A stretch of DNA of 40,101 nt, taken from contig CAJOEJ010000019.1 of NCBI GenBank assembly GCA_905233375.1, positions 1 to 40,101 of the forward strand, in the 5' to 3' direction. Both the position numbers and the translations under genes were made by a program. Below, piece by piece: positions 6,671 to 14,874 of the stretch (its first letter is position 1; every line of letters starts with the position of its first letter). The notes below the pieces were generated by a model, which was not told where the DNA came from, did no database searches, and saw only the letters and a list, made by a program, of their open reading frames with translations. The DNA comes from Paludibacteraceae bacterium (GTDB lineage: Bacteria > Bacteroidota > Bacteroidia > Bacteroidales > Paludibacteraceae).

Positions 6671-8158
6671 ATGATAAAACGGACGATATATATTCTCATT
6701 TTCCTGCTTGGCGGGATAGTGATTCAGGCGCAGGAGTTGCTGGATTATCCGCTGGACACGGTTAACGGAGAAGAAGTATATAAATATGAAGTGGAAAAGA
6801 GCATCGGTTTGTACCGCATCGGTGTGAATTTCAATGTGAGTCAGACGGAGTTGGTCCGTTTGAACCCCCAGTTGCGCGAGCGTGGTCTGCATTTCGGCGA
6901 GACGCTGCTTATTCCGACGGGCAGGAAAGTGGAGAAGAAGAGTGCCGCCCTGACCGCTCATAAACCGGCATTGCAGGAAACCGAGCGGGCGGAAGAAAGA
7001 GTGTGGAAAGACTTGAAAAAGGTAGAAGAGTTACAAGAAGCGGAATCGCTGAAAGGGAGCCGTACGGAGTCAGCCTCGGCGGTAGCGGACAGTACGATAG
7101 CAGCGGAAGTGACGGTAGCAGAAGTCACGGTAACGGACAGTATAGTTGCCGTAACGGACAGCACGGTTGTGGACAGCGTGGCGGTGAAGGGCAAGGTAGT
7201 GGAATTAGCGTTACTGCTGCCCTTTGAGAGCCAGCAGACCAAGCGCAGCGGTAATGCGGAGCGGATGATGGAATTCTATCAGGGTGCGTTGCTGGCACTG
7301 CACGTACGGCAGAACGACAGTGTGATCTATCGTTTGCGCGTCTATGACACGGAGCGCAGCGAGCGCCGGGTGAACGGCTTGTGCGAAGGCACAGAGTTAG
7401 ACAGTGTCCGCGGCATCTTAGGTCCCGTTTATCCGATTCAGATAGCCCGTTTGACCGAATGGAGCGAGAGCCGCCAAGTGCCGGTTCTTCTGCCGTTCAG
7501 CGACGATGTGAGTCTGTACCAGCATCGTTCGATCTACCAGTTCAACTCGCCGGACGCGGATGAAGCGAAAGCGCTGAAGGAATGGATCGCCATGCATCTG
7601 GACAGCGTCCATTGCGTAGCGGTTCAAGTAGGCGAAGCGGACATGTCAGGTTCGATCCGCTCGTTGCACAAGGAGTTACGAGAGGCGGAGATTCCCTACT
7701 CGAGTTTGACGTTGCGCGATCTGCTGAGCGACTCGGTCGGTTATGCCTTGGACAAGACCAAAGAGAATCTGCTCATCCTCCATAACGACCGTTACCAGCA
7801 TGTCCGCATTCTGATGCCGCATCTGGCATCGTTGGAAGCGGCAGGTTACCGTGTGCGTATTGTGAGCCAGTACTCGTGGCAGAAAGAAGCGATCAACCTG
7901 CCGCAAGTCTATACGACCAAGTTCGAGGACCGTATTGACCGCAGCGAATACGATGCGTTATGGTCGCAGTATTACGTGAACGAGCATGTGTCCGATGCAC
8001 CGCGCTATGATTTGTTGGGATACGATCTAATGAACGAGCTGATACATATTGTGACCGGTGCGCCGAGTGTAGCGCCGCTGCAATCCCCTATCGTCTGGGA
8101 GAGCACGAGAGAGCAGGACGGATGGCAGAATACGTACGTGAAAGTGGTGGAGGATTAG
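6671..8158 (+). CDS. LysM protein with periplasmic-binding-protein-like (type 1) domain
   Basis: A 495-residue exported protein. Signal peptide MIKRTIYILIFLLGGIVIQAQ, then one LysM peptidoglycan-binding domain around 30-76 (YKYEVEKSIGLYRIGVNFNV to FGETLLIPTGR). A low-complexity Val/Thr/Ser/Ala/Asp linker spans about 125-172. From about 176 comes a domain of the type 1 periplasmic-binding fold (VELALLLPFES, then alternating beta/alpha to the end), like ABC amino-acid receptors and LpoA. In Bacteroidota this LysM plus receptor arrangement is widespread but not assigned a ligand; a cell-wall or lipoprotein-like regulator is possible. It sits between gldG and a barrel protein in the same direction, and its last codons are followed at once by a heptamer array carrying the start of the next gene. 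Confidence 0.85.
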   Translation: MIKRTIYILIFLLGGIVIQAQELLDYPLDTVNGEEVYKYEVEKSIGLYRIGVNFNVSQTELVRLNPQLRERGLHFGETLLIPTGRKVEKKSAALTAHKPALQETERAEERVWKDLKKVEELQEAESLKGSRTESASAVADSTIAAEVTVAEVTVTDSIVAVTDSTVVDSVAVKGKVVELALLLPFESQQTKRSGNAERMMEFYQGALLALHVRQNDSVIYRLRVYDTERSERRVNGLCEGTELDSVRGILGPVYPIQIARLTEWSESRQVPVLLPFSDDVSLYQHRSIYQFNSPDADEAKALKEWIAMHLDSVHCVAVQVGEADMSGSIRSLHKELREAEIPYSSLTLRDLLSDSVGYALDKTKENLLILHNDRYQHVRILMPHLASLEAAGYRVRIVSQYSWQKEAINLPQVYTTKFEDRIDRSEYDALWSQYYVNEHVSDAPRYDLLGYDLMNELIHIVTGAPSVAPLQSPIVWESTREQDGWQNTYVKVVED

Positions 8159-8178
8159 TCATTGGTGATTGGTTATTG
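8157..8178. repeat. Heptamer array, TTGGTGA family, carrying the start codon of the barrel protein
   Basis: CATTGGTGATTGGTTATTG begins at the stop codon of the LysM gene and ends at the TTG used as start of the next gene. Confidence 0.8.
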
Positions 8179-8847
8179 AAGAATAAAAGGATCATAGGGT
8201 TATTGGTGGTGTGCATGGCGGGAATCGGAATGATGACGGCACAGCCACGGTTGCGGACACCGGAGTATTACTTGGGTGTACACGGCGGAGTGAGTGCGAG
8301 CAGCATCCTTTTCAATCCGTCGATAGACCATATGAGCCCGATCACCAATGCGTGCGTATTGGGCGGCAACGGCGGATTGGTGTTCCGCTACATGGGACAC
8401 AAATACTGCGCGTTTCAAACGGAGCTGAATTACCTTCATCGCGGCTGGGCGGAACAGGATGCGAGTTCAGGCTATTACAGCCGGAGTCTGCATTATATCG
8501 AACTGCCTATTCTGATGCACCTGAATTTCGGAAGCGAGCGTTGCCGGTGGTTCTTTAACCTTGGTCCGCAGATCGGTTATTGCGTGAAGGACGAGGGAAA
8601 CCAGGGAACGCTAATCAACGGCAATAGTGCGGTGGAATACCAGCCTCTGGACCACCGTTTCGATTGGGGCATGTTAGCCGGAACGGGTATCAGCGTCTAT
8701 ACGCGACGCGCGGGCGTATATCAAATTGAGGTGCGTTTTGATTTTTCGTTCGGAGGTATCTACGGAACCACCCTGATGGATCACTTCAGCATGGCTAATC
8801 CGATGGATCTGAGCGTTAACCTTGCATGGATGATGCCCGTTAAGTGA
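8176..8847 (+). CDS. Outer-membrane beta-barrel protein (PorT-like)
   Basis: A 223-residue barrel protein. The start is set at TTG 8176, because reading from there gives a textbook signal peptide (M/L-KNKRIIGLLVVCMAGIGMMTAQ); the first ATG (8215) would cut it in half and an upstream ATG would overlap the LysM gene by 37 nt. The mature part has Gly/aromatic alternating strands (YYLGVHGGVSASSILFNPS, FNLGPQIGYCV, YQIEVRFDFSFGGIYG) typical of the outer membrane beta-barrel/PorT family. The TTG lies inside a heptamer array, so the array may have replaced the original ATG. Last gene of the envelope cluster; heptamer repeats follow the stop. Confidence 0.82.
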   Translation: MKNKRIIGLLVVCMAGIGMMTAQPRLRTPEYYLGVHGGVSASSILFNPSIDHMSPITNACVLGGNGGLVFRYMGHKYCAFQTELNYLHRGWAEQDASSGYYSRSLHYIELPILMHLNFGSERCRWFFNLGPQIGYCVKDEGNQGTLINGNSAVEYQPLDHRFDWGMLAGTGISVYTRRAGVYQIEVRFDFSFGGIYGTTLMDHFSMANPMDLSVNLAWMMPVK

Positions 8848-8878
8848 TTGGTTATTGGTAATTGGTTATTGGTGATTG
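8846..8878. repeat. Heptamer array, TTGGTGA family, upstream of kduI
   Basis: TGATTGG-TTATTGG-TAATTGG-TTATTGG-TGATTG begins at the stop of the barrel gene. The remaining 36 nt before the kduI ATG are AT-rich with no recognisable promoter. Confidence 0.88.
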
Positions 8879-8914
8879 AAAATATTGACGATTGATAACA
8901 TATAATATATAATT

Positions 8915-9790
8915 ATGAAGACAAATTATGAAGTGCGTTATGCGTCGAATCCGACGGACGCGAAGAGTTATGACACCACGCGTTTGCGCAAGGATTTTCT
9001 GATTGAGCATCTGTTTGGTGCGAATGAGGTGAACATGGTGTATTCTATGTACGACCGAATGATCGTCGGCGGCGCGATGCCGGTTGGCGAGAGTCTGCTG
9101 TTAGAAGCGATCGACCCGCTGAGGGCACCGTATTTCCTGACGCGCCGCGAGATAGGAATCTTCAACGTAGGCGGCAAAGGAAGAGTCATAGTAAGTGACA
9201 AAGGGACAAAGGACAATGTACAAAGGAATGAAGCGGTATATGAATTGGATTACAAGGAGGCATTGTACCTGGGTCGCGGTGACCGCGAGGTTCATTTCGA
9301 GAGTGTGGATGCCAACCAACCGGCGCTATTCTACTTCAATTCGACGACCGCTCATTGCGCATATCCGGACAAGAAAGTGACGAAGAGCGATGCAGTAGTA
9401 GCGCATATGGGCAGCCTGGAGATGAGCAACGAGCGCGACATCAACAAGATGTTAGTGAACCAAGTGCTTCCGACCTGCCAGTTACAGATGGGCATGACGG
9501 AGCTGGCGACGGGAAGCGTGTGGAACACGATGCCGGCACACGTTCACAGCCGCCGCATGGAAGCGTACTTCTATTTCGAGGTGCCGGAAGAGCAAGCCGT
9601 TTGCCACTTCATGGGCGAGGTGGAAGAGACACGGCATATATGGATGAAAGGCAACCAAGCCGTGCTGTCACCGGAATGGTCCATTCACTCCGCCGCCGCT
9701 ACGCATAACTACACGTTCATCTGGGGAATGGGCGGCGAGAACCTGGATTACGGAGATCAGGATTTTAGCAAAATCACGGATCTAAAGTGA
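8915..9790 (+). CDS. kduI: 5-dehydro-4-deoxy-D-glucuronate isomerase (KduI)
   Basis: A 291-residue cytoplasmic cupin enzyme that isomerises 5-keto-4-deoxyuronate to 2,5-diketo-3-deoxygluconate in breakdown of pectin or other uronate polymers. Recognised from YDRMIVGGAMPVGESLLLEA, YFLTRREIGIFNVGG, and the metal-binding cupin stretch WNTMPAHVHSRRMEAYFYFE (His and Glu ligands), ending GMGGENLDYGDQDF. Enterobacterial KduI is about 278 residues; the excess is an in-frame insert at about residues 94-105 (DKGTKDNVQRNE), made by a TGTACAA-family array (9194-9229), in the loop before YELDYKEALYLGRG. kduD follows directly, so the pair forms a uronate operon with the DUF4861 lipoprotein. Confidence 0.95.
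   Translation: MKTNYEVRYASNPTDAKSYDTTRLRKDFLIEHLFGANEVNMVYSMYDRMIVGGAMPVGESLLLEAIDPLRAPYFLTRREIGIFNVGGKGRVIVSDKGTKDNVQRNEAVYELDYKEALYLGRGDREVHFESVDANQPALFYFNSTTAHCAYPDKKVTKSDAVVAHMGSLEMSNERDINKMLVNQVLPTCQLQMGMTELATGSVWNTMPAHVHSRRMEAYFYFEVPEEQAVCHFMGEVEETRHIWMKGNQAVLSPEWSIHSAAATHNYTFIWGMGGENLDYGDQDFSKITDLK
9194..9229. repeat. Heptamer array, TGTACAA family, in kduI
   Basis: Degenerate units (AGTGACA-AAGGGACA-AAGGACA-ATGTACA-AAGG) add about 12 codons without breaking the frame. Confidence 0.78.
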
Positions 9791-9792
9791 TT

Positions 9793-9829
9793 TAATGTAC
9801 AAAGTGACAATGTACAAAGTACAAAGGAG
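9793..9829. repeat. Heptamer array, TGTACAA family, between kduI and kduD
   Basis: ATGTACA-AAGTGACA-ATGTACA-AAGTACA-AAGGAG fills the gap. The last unit ends in AAAGGAG, 8 nt from the kduD ATG (9837), so the repeat supplies a good Shine-Dalgarno sequence, which is rare in this window. Confidence 0.85.
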
Positions 9830-9836
9830 TTAGATT

Positions 9837-10640
9837 ATGAAGAATTTATTTTCATTGGAAGGCAAGAATGCGTGGGTGACGGGTGCATGCTACGGAATCG
9901 GTTTTGCCATAGCAAAGGCATTTGCACAAGCAGGTGCGAAGGCTATTATTTTCAACGCCCGTAGTCAGGAAGCTATCGACAAAGCGTACGAAGCGTACCG
10001 TGCCGAAGGTATCGAGAACGTACACGGCTACGTGTGCAACGTGACGGACGAGGCTGCGGTAAAAGCACTCGTGGAGCAGATTCACGCGGAAGTAGGACAG
10101 ATCAATATCTTAGTGAACAACGCAGGTATCATCAAACGTATTCCGATGCACGAGATGAAACGCGAAGAGTTCCAGCAGGTGATAGACATTGACTTAGTGG
10201 CACCGTATATCGTGAGTGCCGCCGTTCTGCCGGAGATGATGGAACGTCGCGAGGGCAAGATCATCAATATCTGCTCTATGATGAGCGAGTTGGGTCGCGA
10301 GACAGTGAGTGCGTACGCCGCAGCAAAAGGCGGTTTGAAGATGCTGACCCGTAACATCTGCTCGGAGTACGGCGAGTACAACATCCAATGCAACGGTCTT
10401 GGTCCGGGTTATATAGCCACTCCGCAGACCGCCCCTCTGCGCGAGCCGCAAGCGGATGGAAGCCGTCATCCGTTCGATGCGTTCATCTGCGCGAAGACAC
10501 CGGCAGGTCGCTGGCTGGACGCGGATGAATTAGGCGGCACGGCAGTATTCCTTGCCAGCCACGCCTCCGATGCCGTAAACGGACAGATCATCTATGTGGA
10601 TGGCGGTATATTGGCGTATATTGGTCGTCAACCAAAATAA
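9837..10640 (+). CDS. kduD: 2-dehydro-3-deoxy-D-gluconate 5-dehydrogenase (KduD), SDR family
   Basis: A 267-residue short-chain dehydrogenase that follows KduI in uronate catabolism, interconverting 2,5-diketo-3-deoxygluconate and 2-keto-3-deoxygluconate with NAD(H). It shows the Rossmann motif TGACYGIG (15-22), NNAG (NILVNNAGI), the catalytic YAAAK and C-terminal GQIIYVDGG. The start is the ATG 8 nt after the AAAGGAG at the end of the repeat array. Length is normal and no insert is present. Some databases would call it gluconate 5-dehydrogenase; the neighbouring kduI favours KduD. Confidence 0.93.
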   Translation: MKNLFSLEGKNAWVTGACYGIGFAIAKAFAQAGAKAIIFNARSQEAIDKAYEAYRAEGIENVHGYVCNVTDEAAVKALVEQIHAEVGQINILVNNAGIIKRIPMHEMKREEFQQVIDIDLVAPYIVSAAVLPEMMERREGKIINICSMMSELGRETVSAYAAAKGGLKMLTRNICSEYGEYNIQCNGLGPGYIATPQTAPLREPQADGSRHPFDAFICAKTPAGRWLDADELGGTAVFLASHASDAVNGQIIYVDGGILAYIGRQPK

Positions 10641-10656
10641 TTGGTTATTGGTGATT
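10639..10656. repeat. Short heptamer array, TTGGTGA family, after kduD
   Basis: AATTGGTTATTGGTGATT starts within the kduD stop codon. Confidence 0.8.
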
Positions 10657-10698
10657 TAAGCAAAAGGGCAGAAATGTTGCAAATCGGATTCAAGTTAG

Positions 10699-10742
10699 TC
10701 TCGTCTTAATCTCGTCTTGCTCTCGACATGCTCTCGATATGA
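10699..10742. repeat. Four 11-nt tandem units ahead of the DUF4861 gene
   Basis: TCTCGTCTTAA, TCTCGTCTTGC, TCTCGACATGC, TCTCGATATGA: four adjacent 11-nt units sharing TCTCG. The last contains an in-frame ATG (10739-10741). No promoter consensus is seen in the 98-nt gap between kduD and this gene. Confidence 0.85.
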
Positions 10743-10750
10743 TCCTGTAT

Positions 10751-11656
10751 ATGAAAAATATTCTATTTTGCATCTTATTAGCACTCAACCTGACGGCATG
10801 TCAGCAGGAAGTGCAGCAGAAAGTGTACGGTCGCTTTGTTCCTGAACGCAAGGATGACTTTGCGTGGGAGAACGAATACGCGGCGTACCGGTTCTACGGT
10901 CCGGCATTAGCGCCGGAGAACCCGTCGAACGGAGTGGATATCTTTATGAAGAACACGCCCGCGTTTGTGCTCGACACGTTCTTCTATAACTACGTGAACC
11001 ACAAGATTCCGTATCACGTGCAGCACGGAATAGGTTTTGACGGTTACAAAGTGGCACACACGACGGGTTGCGGCGGTCCTGCAATCGTGGCGGGTGACTC
11101 CCTGTACGTGGGTGACCAGTTCGACACATGGGAGATATTGGAGCAGAGTCCGACGAAAATAGTGTTCCGCCTCCATTACGACAGCCTGCATATCGCAGGT
11201 TCTGTTTTCAGCGAGGATCTTACGGTGACCGCTTGCGCGGGCAAGATCCTCAACCGTGCAGAACTGGTACTGACGCCCCTTTCCGGCGAAGAGGTGCCGG
11301 ATATGCAGGTGGGCGCAGGTCTGTATATGCATGACAGCATCGGAACGTACCAGTTCCTGCCGTCAGAAGGCGCTGTCGTCTATACAGAGACGGCGTTGAG
11401 CGATCCGGGTGCGGTTCGTCTGAACAGGAAATGGTACGACAACACCGACCTTGGTCAGACGCACGAAGCGATCATCGTACCGGGTGCGACCGTGCAGATC
11501 CTCTCCAATACGCTCGTTATGGCAGTACCATACACTCCGGGCGAGACCCTGACGTACCGGTTCGGCGGTTGCTGGGACCGTTGGACGGACGGCAAACATG
11601 CATTCCCCACGCAGGAAGCGTGGATAAAAGCTATCCTAAAAGAAGCGAAACGATGA
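10751..11656 (+). CDS. DUF4861 family lipoprotein (uronate/polysaccharide operon)
   Basis: A 301-residue predicted lipoprotein: MKNILFCILLALNLTAC is a lipoprotein signal with lipobox LTAC (Cys17). The start at 10751 is preferred over the ATG at 10739, which lies in a tandem repeat. The body matches the DUF4861 family (YGRFVPERKDDFAWENEYAA, YHVQHGIGFDGYKVAHTTGC, GAGLYMHDS). This family is often encoded beside pectin and other uronate-degrading genes in Bacteroidota, and its placement after kduI and kduD agrees. Biochemical activity is not known to me. The stop overlaps the ATG of the glycosyltransferase gene (ATGA), so transcription probably continues into the next block although the functions differ. 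Confidence 0.88.
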   Translation: MKNILFCILLALNLTACQQEVQQKVYGRFVPERKDDFAWENEYAAYRFYGPALAPENPSNGVDIFMKNTPAFVLDTFFYNYVNHKIPYHVQHGIGFDGYKVAHTTGCGGPAIVAGDSLYVGDQFDTWEILEQSPTKIVFRLHYDSLHIAGSVFSEDLTVTACAGKILNRAELVLTPLSGEEVPDMQVGAGLYMHDSIGTYQFLPSEGAVVYTETALSDPGAVRLNRKWYDNTDLGQTHEAIIVPGATVQILSNTLVMAVPYTPGETLTYRFGGCWDRWTDGKHAFPTQEAWIKAILKEAKR

Positions 11657-12642
11657 CCTATCTGATTATCCGGCTGGCGACTTTAGGCAATGTGGCAATG
11701 ACCGTTCCCGTTATTGCCTCGTTGAGTCGTCGCTATCCGGATGACAGGTTTATCATCGCGAGCAAGAAAGAGTTAGGCGCCATGTTCGCCTCGATGCCGA
11801 ATGTGGAGTTCCGCAAGGTGGACAACCACCTGAACTGGCACGGCGTGTGGGATCTGTGGAAAGCGTGGCGGAAAGAGGCGGATGCAGTGATTGACCTGCA
11901 GGACGTGCTCCGTACGCGCGTGTTCGACATGTTGATGCTGTTGAGCGGCAAGCGCGTGACACGTGTCCGTTACGGACGTCTCCGCAAGCAGCTGATCACC
12001 GTTTGGGGTATCGGCAAGAAGCCGTTGCCGAGCGAGTTTGCGCGGTATGCGGACACGTTCCGGCGTGCAGGTCTGGAGACGGACGACACGTTCACGGCGT
12101 TGCCGGTACACAAGAAAGCCGCAGCGAACGTGGTCAAACGGTTCGGCACGAAAGAAGGACGCTGGATAGGGCTGGCTCCTTATGCCAAATCGCGGTCGAA
12201 CATGCTGCCCTATCGCGTGACGAAAGAGATCATCGAACAGCTGAGCGCCGACGAGCAGACCCGCGTGTTCCTGTTCGGCGCAGGAAAGATCGAATGCGAG
12301 ATGCTCCGGCAATGGGCGAGCGTTTTTCCGAGGACGGAGAGCGTAGCCGGGAGCCTGAAATTAGAAGAGGAACTGGAACTAATGCGAATGCTGGATGTAA
12401 TGATCTGCATGGACAGCGCGAACCAACACCTGTCCAGTTTAGTGGGTCTGCGCGCTATAAGCGTGTGGTGTGCCACCCATCCAATGATCGGTTTTGCCGG
12501 TTGGAAACAACGACCGGAAGATATTATACAACGCCATGACTTACGTTGCCGTCCGTGCACGTGTCATGGTACAAACCACTGCCGGTACGGCAACTATGCA
12601 TGCCGGCAAATAGAAGCAGAAACAATTGTAACACATATATGA
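11653..12642 (+). CDS. Glycosyltransferase family 9 (ADP-heptose:LPS heptosyltransferase-like)
   Basis: A 329-residue cytoplasmic/peripheral glycosyltransferase of the GT9 fold, expected to add a heptose or related sugar to the lipopolysaccharide core. Seen: N-terminal IIRLATLGNVAMTVPVIASL typical of the family, the middle WIGLAPYAKSRSNMLP, FLFGAGKIECE, and the donor-site region MICMDSANQHLSSLVGLRAISVWCATHP. A Cys-rich tail (LRCRPCTCHGTNHCRYGNYAC) is usual for the Bacteroidota subgroup. The start ATG overlaps the DUF4861 stop, and its own stop overlaps the parA ATG (both ATGA). It is functionally linkable to the heptose pathway at 32648-35483, but that route makes GDP-heptose whereas GT9 members generally use ADP-heptose. 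Confidence 0.88.
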   Translation: MTYLIIRLATLGNVAMTVPVIASLSRRYPDDRFIIASKKELGAMFASMPNVEFRKVDNHLNWHGVWDLWKAWRKEADAVIDLQDVLRTRVFDMLMLLSGKRVTRVRYGRLRKQLITVWGIGKKPLPSEFARYADTFRRAGLETDDTFTALPVHKKAAANVVKRFGTKEGRWIGLAPYAKSRSNMLPYRVTKEIIEQLSADEQTRVFLFGAGKIECEMLRQWASVFPRTESVAGSLKLEEELELMRMLDVMICMDSANQHLSSLVGLRAISVWCATHPMIGFAGWKQRPEDIIQRHDLRCRPCTCHGTNHCRYGNYACRQIEAETIVTHI

Positions 12643-13403
12643 GCAAGATTATTTCGTTAGCTAACCAAAAAGGAGGCGTCGGCAAGACGACGACCTCTAT
12701 CAACTTGGCAGCAGCCTTGGCAAAAGAAGGCAAGCATGTACTTCTGATAGACGCAGACCCCCAAGCGAACAGTTCGTCGGGTCTGGGTGTAGAGATCCGC
12801 GAACTGGACAACACGATCTACGAGTGTCTGGTGAACGGCGTGGATCCTCACACGGCGATCGTAGAAACGAACACGAAGAACCTGAGCCTTATCCCGAGCC
12901 ACATCGACTTAGTGGGAGCAGAGATCGAGATGCTGAACTTAGAGCACCGTGAGATGCTGCTGAAGAACGTACTGGAGCAGGTGCGCGATGAGTACGACTA
13001 CATCCTGATCGATTGTAGTCCGTCGCTGGGCTTGATTACTATCAACGCCCTGACGGCAAGCGACAGCGTCATCATTCCCGTCCAATGCGAGTTCTTTGCA
13101 CTGGAAGGTATCGCCAAGCTGCTGAACACGATCAAGATTATCAAATCGAAGCTGAACCCGGGTCTGAAGATTGAAGGTTTCCTTCTGACGATGTTCGACA
13201 ATCGTCTGAGGCTGAGCAACCAGGTGTATGACGAGGTGAAACGCCACTTCGGCGATTTGGTTTTCAACACGGTCATTGCGCGCAACGTGCGTTTGAGCGA
13301 GGCTCCTTCGCACGGTGTGTCGGTGCTCGAATACGACCCGAGTTCGAAGGGTGCGCAGAACTACCGCGCTTTAGCAAAAGAACTGATTAAAAGAAAGAAC
13401 TGA
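12639..13403 (+). CDS. parA: Chromosome-partitioning ATPase ParA (Soj)
   Basis: A 254-residue cytoplasmic ATPase that moves the ParB-parS complex. The deviant Walker A motif KGGVGKTT (11-18) carries the signature lysine; Walker A' and B-like regions are LLIDADPQANSSSG and YILIDCSPSLGLITINAL. The C-terminus has the usual RLSEAPSHGVSVLEYDPSSKGAQNY. Length is standard for chromosomal ParA. The start ATG overlaps the stop of the GT9 gene, and parB follows 2 nt after the stop. A chromosomal rather than plasmid system is supported by this ParA-ParB-DUF5683-MltD order, conserved in Bacteroidales. Confidence 0.97.
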   Translation: MSKIISLANQKGGVGKTTTSINLAAALAKEGKHVLLIDADPQANSSSGLGVEIRELDNTIYECLVNGVDPHTAIVETNTKNLSLIPSHIDLVGAEIEMLNLEHREMLLKNVLEQVRDEYDYILIDCSPSLGLITINALTASDSVIIPVQCEFFALEGIAKLLNTIKIIKSKLNPGLKIEGFLLTMFDNRLRLSNQVYDEVKRHFGDLVFNTVIARNVRLSEAPSHGVSVLEYDPSSKGAQNYRALAKELIKRKN

Positions 13404-13405
13404 TT

Positions 13406-14239
13406 ATGAAACGATCCACAGGTTTAGGGCGCGGACTGGACGCCCTGATAGATACGAGTCATGTAGATACGAACGGTAGCAGTTCCATTTCGGAGATTGC
13501 TCTGGATAGTATCTATGCCAATCCGGACCAGCCTCGGCGCACGTTCGACGAGGAGGCATTGCAGGAGTTGGCGGATTCGATACGAGAACACGGTGTCATC
13601 TCTCCTATCACGCTGCGTGACAACGGCGACGGCAGTTATATGATTATTGCCGGCGAGCGCCGTTTCCGCGCAAGCAAGATAGCCGGTCTGGAACGTATTC
13701 CGGCGTATATCCGCACGGCGAAAGACGAGCAGGTAATGGAATGGGCACTGATTGAGAACATCCAGCGTGAGGACCTGGATGCGATAGAGATAGCCCTGGC
13801 TTACCAGCGTCTGATGGACGAGTACGACCTGACACAGGAGCGGATGGCGGAACGTATCGGCAAGAAGCGTGCGACGGTAGCCAACTACCTGCGTTTGCTG
13901 AAGTTACCGGCTGAGATTCAGATGGGTATCAAAGAGAAGAAGATCGATATGGGTCATGCCCGCGCTATCCTTGCAACGACCTCTCCCGAGCGTCAGTTGG
14001 GGCTCTACCAGCGTATCTTGCGCGAAGGGCTGTCTGTGCGCAAGGTGGAGGAACTGGCGCAGGAGGAGAAAAGCGGCGAGAAGCAGAAAGCGAAAGGCGA
14101 CAAGACGAACCCGTACACGGCGCTGCAGAAAGAGCTGAGCGCCACAACCGGACTCAAAGTGAAAGTGCAGGAAGGCAAAGTGACCATCGCGTTTGCGAAC
14201 GAAGACGAACTGGAACAGATTATCAACCGTTTACGTTGA
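13406..14239 (+). CDS. parB: Chromosome-partitioning protein ParB
   Basis: A 277-residue parS-binding CTP-dependent clamp. N-terminal ParA-contact segment GLGRGLDALI, box I with IYANPDQPRRTFDEEALQEL, the nucleotide-binding GERRFRAS motif (box II), ENIQREDLDAIEIALAYQRL, and the helix-turn-helix around TQERMAERIGKKRATVANYL. The C-terminal dimerisation segment is present. Two nucleotides separate it from parA. The stop TGA overlaps the TTG start of the DUF5683 gene (TTGA). I did not find an obvious parS-like 16-mer nearby, but the search by eye was not exhaustive. Confidence 0.97.
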   Translation: MKRSTGLGRGLDALIDTSHVDTNGSSSISEIALDSIYANPDQPRRTFDEEALQELADSIREHGVISPITLRDNGDGSYMIIAGERRFRASKIAGLERIPAYIRTAKDEQVMEWALIENIQREDLDAIEIALAYQRLMDEYDLTQERMAERIGKKRATVANYLRLLKLPAEIQMGIKEKKIDMGHARAILATTSPERQLGLYQRILREGLSVRKVEELAQEEKSGEKQKAKGDKTNPYTALQKELSATTGLKVKVQEGKVTIAFANEDELEQIINRLR

Positions 14240-14874
14240 GACACTGGATTGCTATACTACTGACGGTGTGTCCGATCGCCCTGATGGCACACACCGATAC
14301 GATCTATCATCGCGCGGATACCACGTCCGGCGATGCGTACAAGTATTATATCGATCTGTCCAAGAAACCCGATGCGATCAAAGCGGTCTGGCTGGGTGCT
14401 ATCGTGCCCGGAGCCGGGCAGATCTACAACCGTTCGTACTGGAAACTGCCGATTGTCTATGGAGCGTTCATGGGCTGCGGGTACGCCATTTCCATGATGC
14501 AGAACCGCTATACGGGTTACAAGACCGCGTATCTGGATCTGTACAACGACTCCAAAGCCGGCACGGTGTCGGAAGATCCAAGCAAAAGCTATATTGCGGC
14601 GTTGCCGGACGGCTACACGCTGAGCCGTGTCGGCGGAACGAGCACGTGGCTGAACACGCTCAACACCCGGCACAGCACGTACCGGAGATACCGCGATTAT
14701 TCGATTCTGGCAACGGTCGTTGTCTATGCGCTGAGTCTGATAGACGCCTATGTGGATGCGCAACTGTTTGATTATGACATCTCTCCGGATCTGTCCATCA
14801 ACGTAGAACCACAGATTTATTACGATTGGCACCAGCAACAGAGTGCCGAACTCAAATTAGCTATACAGTTTTGA
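14236..14874 (+). CDS. DUF5683 family membrane-associated protein
   Basis: A 212-residue protein with an N-terminal signal sequence (RHWIAILLTVCPIALMAH), then the DUF5683 signature DAIKAVWLGAIVPGAGQIYN and KLPIVYGAFMGCGYAISM, and two or three hydrophobic segments. The start is TTG at 14236, whose last two bases form the parB stop; no ATG gives a full signal. The family is restricted to Bacteroidota and often encoded after ParB and before a lytic transglycosylase. Its role is unknown, perhaps linking envelope and cell-cycle functions (inference from synteny only). Confidence 0.9.
   Translation: MRHWIAILLTVCPIALMAHTDTIYHRADTTSGDAYKYYIDLSKKPDAIKAVWLGAIVPGAGQIYNRSYWKLPIVYGAFMGCGYAISMMQNRYTGYKTAYLDLYNDSKAGTVSEDPSKSYIAALPDGYTLSRVGGTSTWLNTLNTRHSTYRRYRDYSILATVVVYALSLIDAYVDAQLFDYDISPDLSINVEPQIYYDWHQQQSAELKLAIQF

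Noticed and set aside
12003..12539. Long open frame inside the GT9 gene
   Set aside because: Arg-rich shadow frame produced by the GC-rich codon pattern; the GT9 frame has clear family motifs.
14193..14771. Long open frame overlapping parB and DUF5683 genes
   Set aside because: Shadow frame; the two overlapped genes are well supported.
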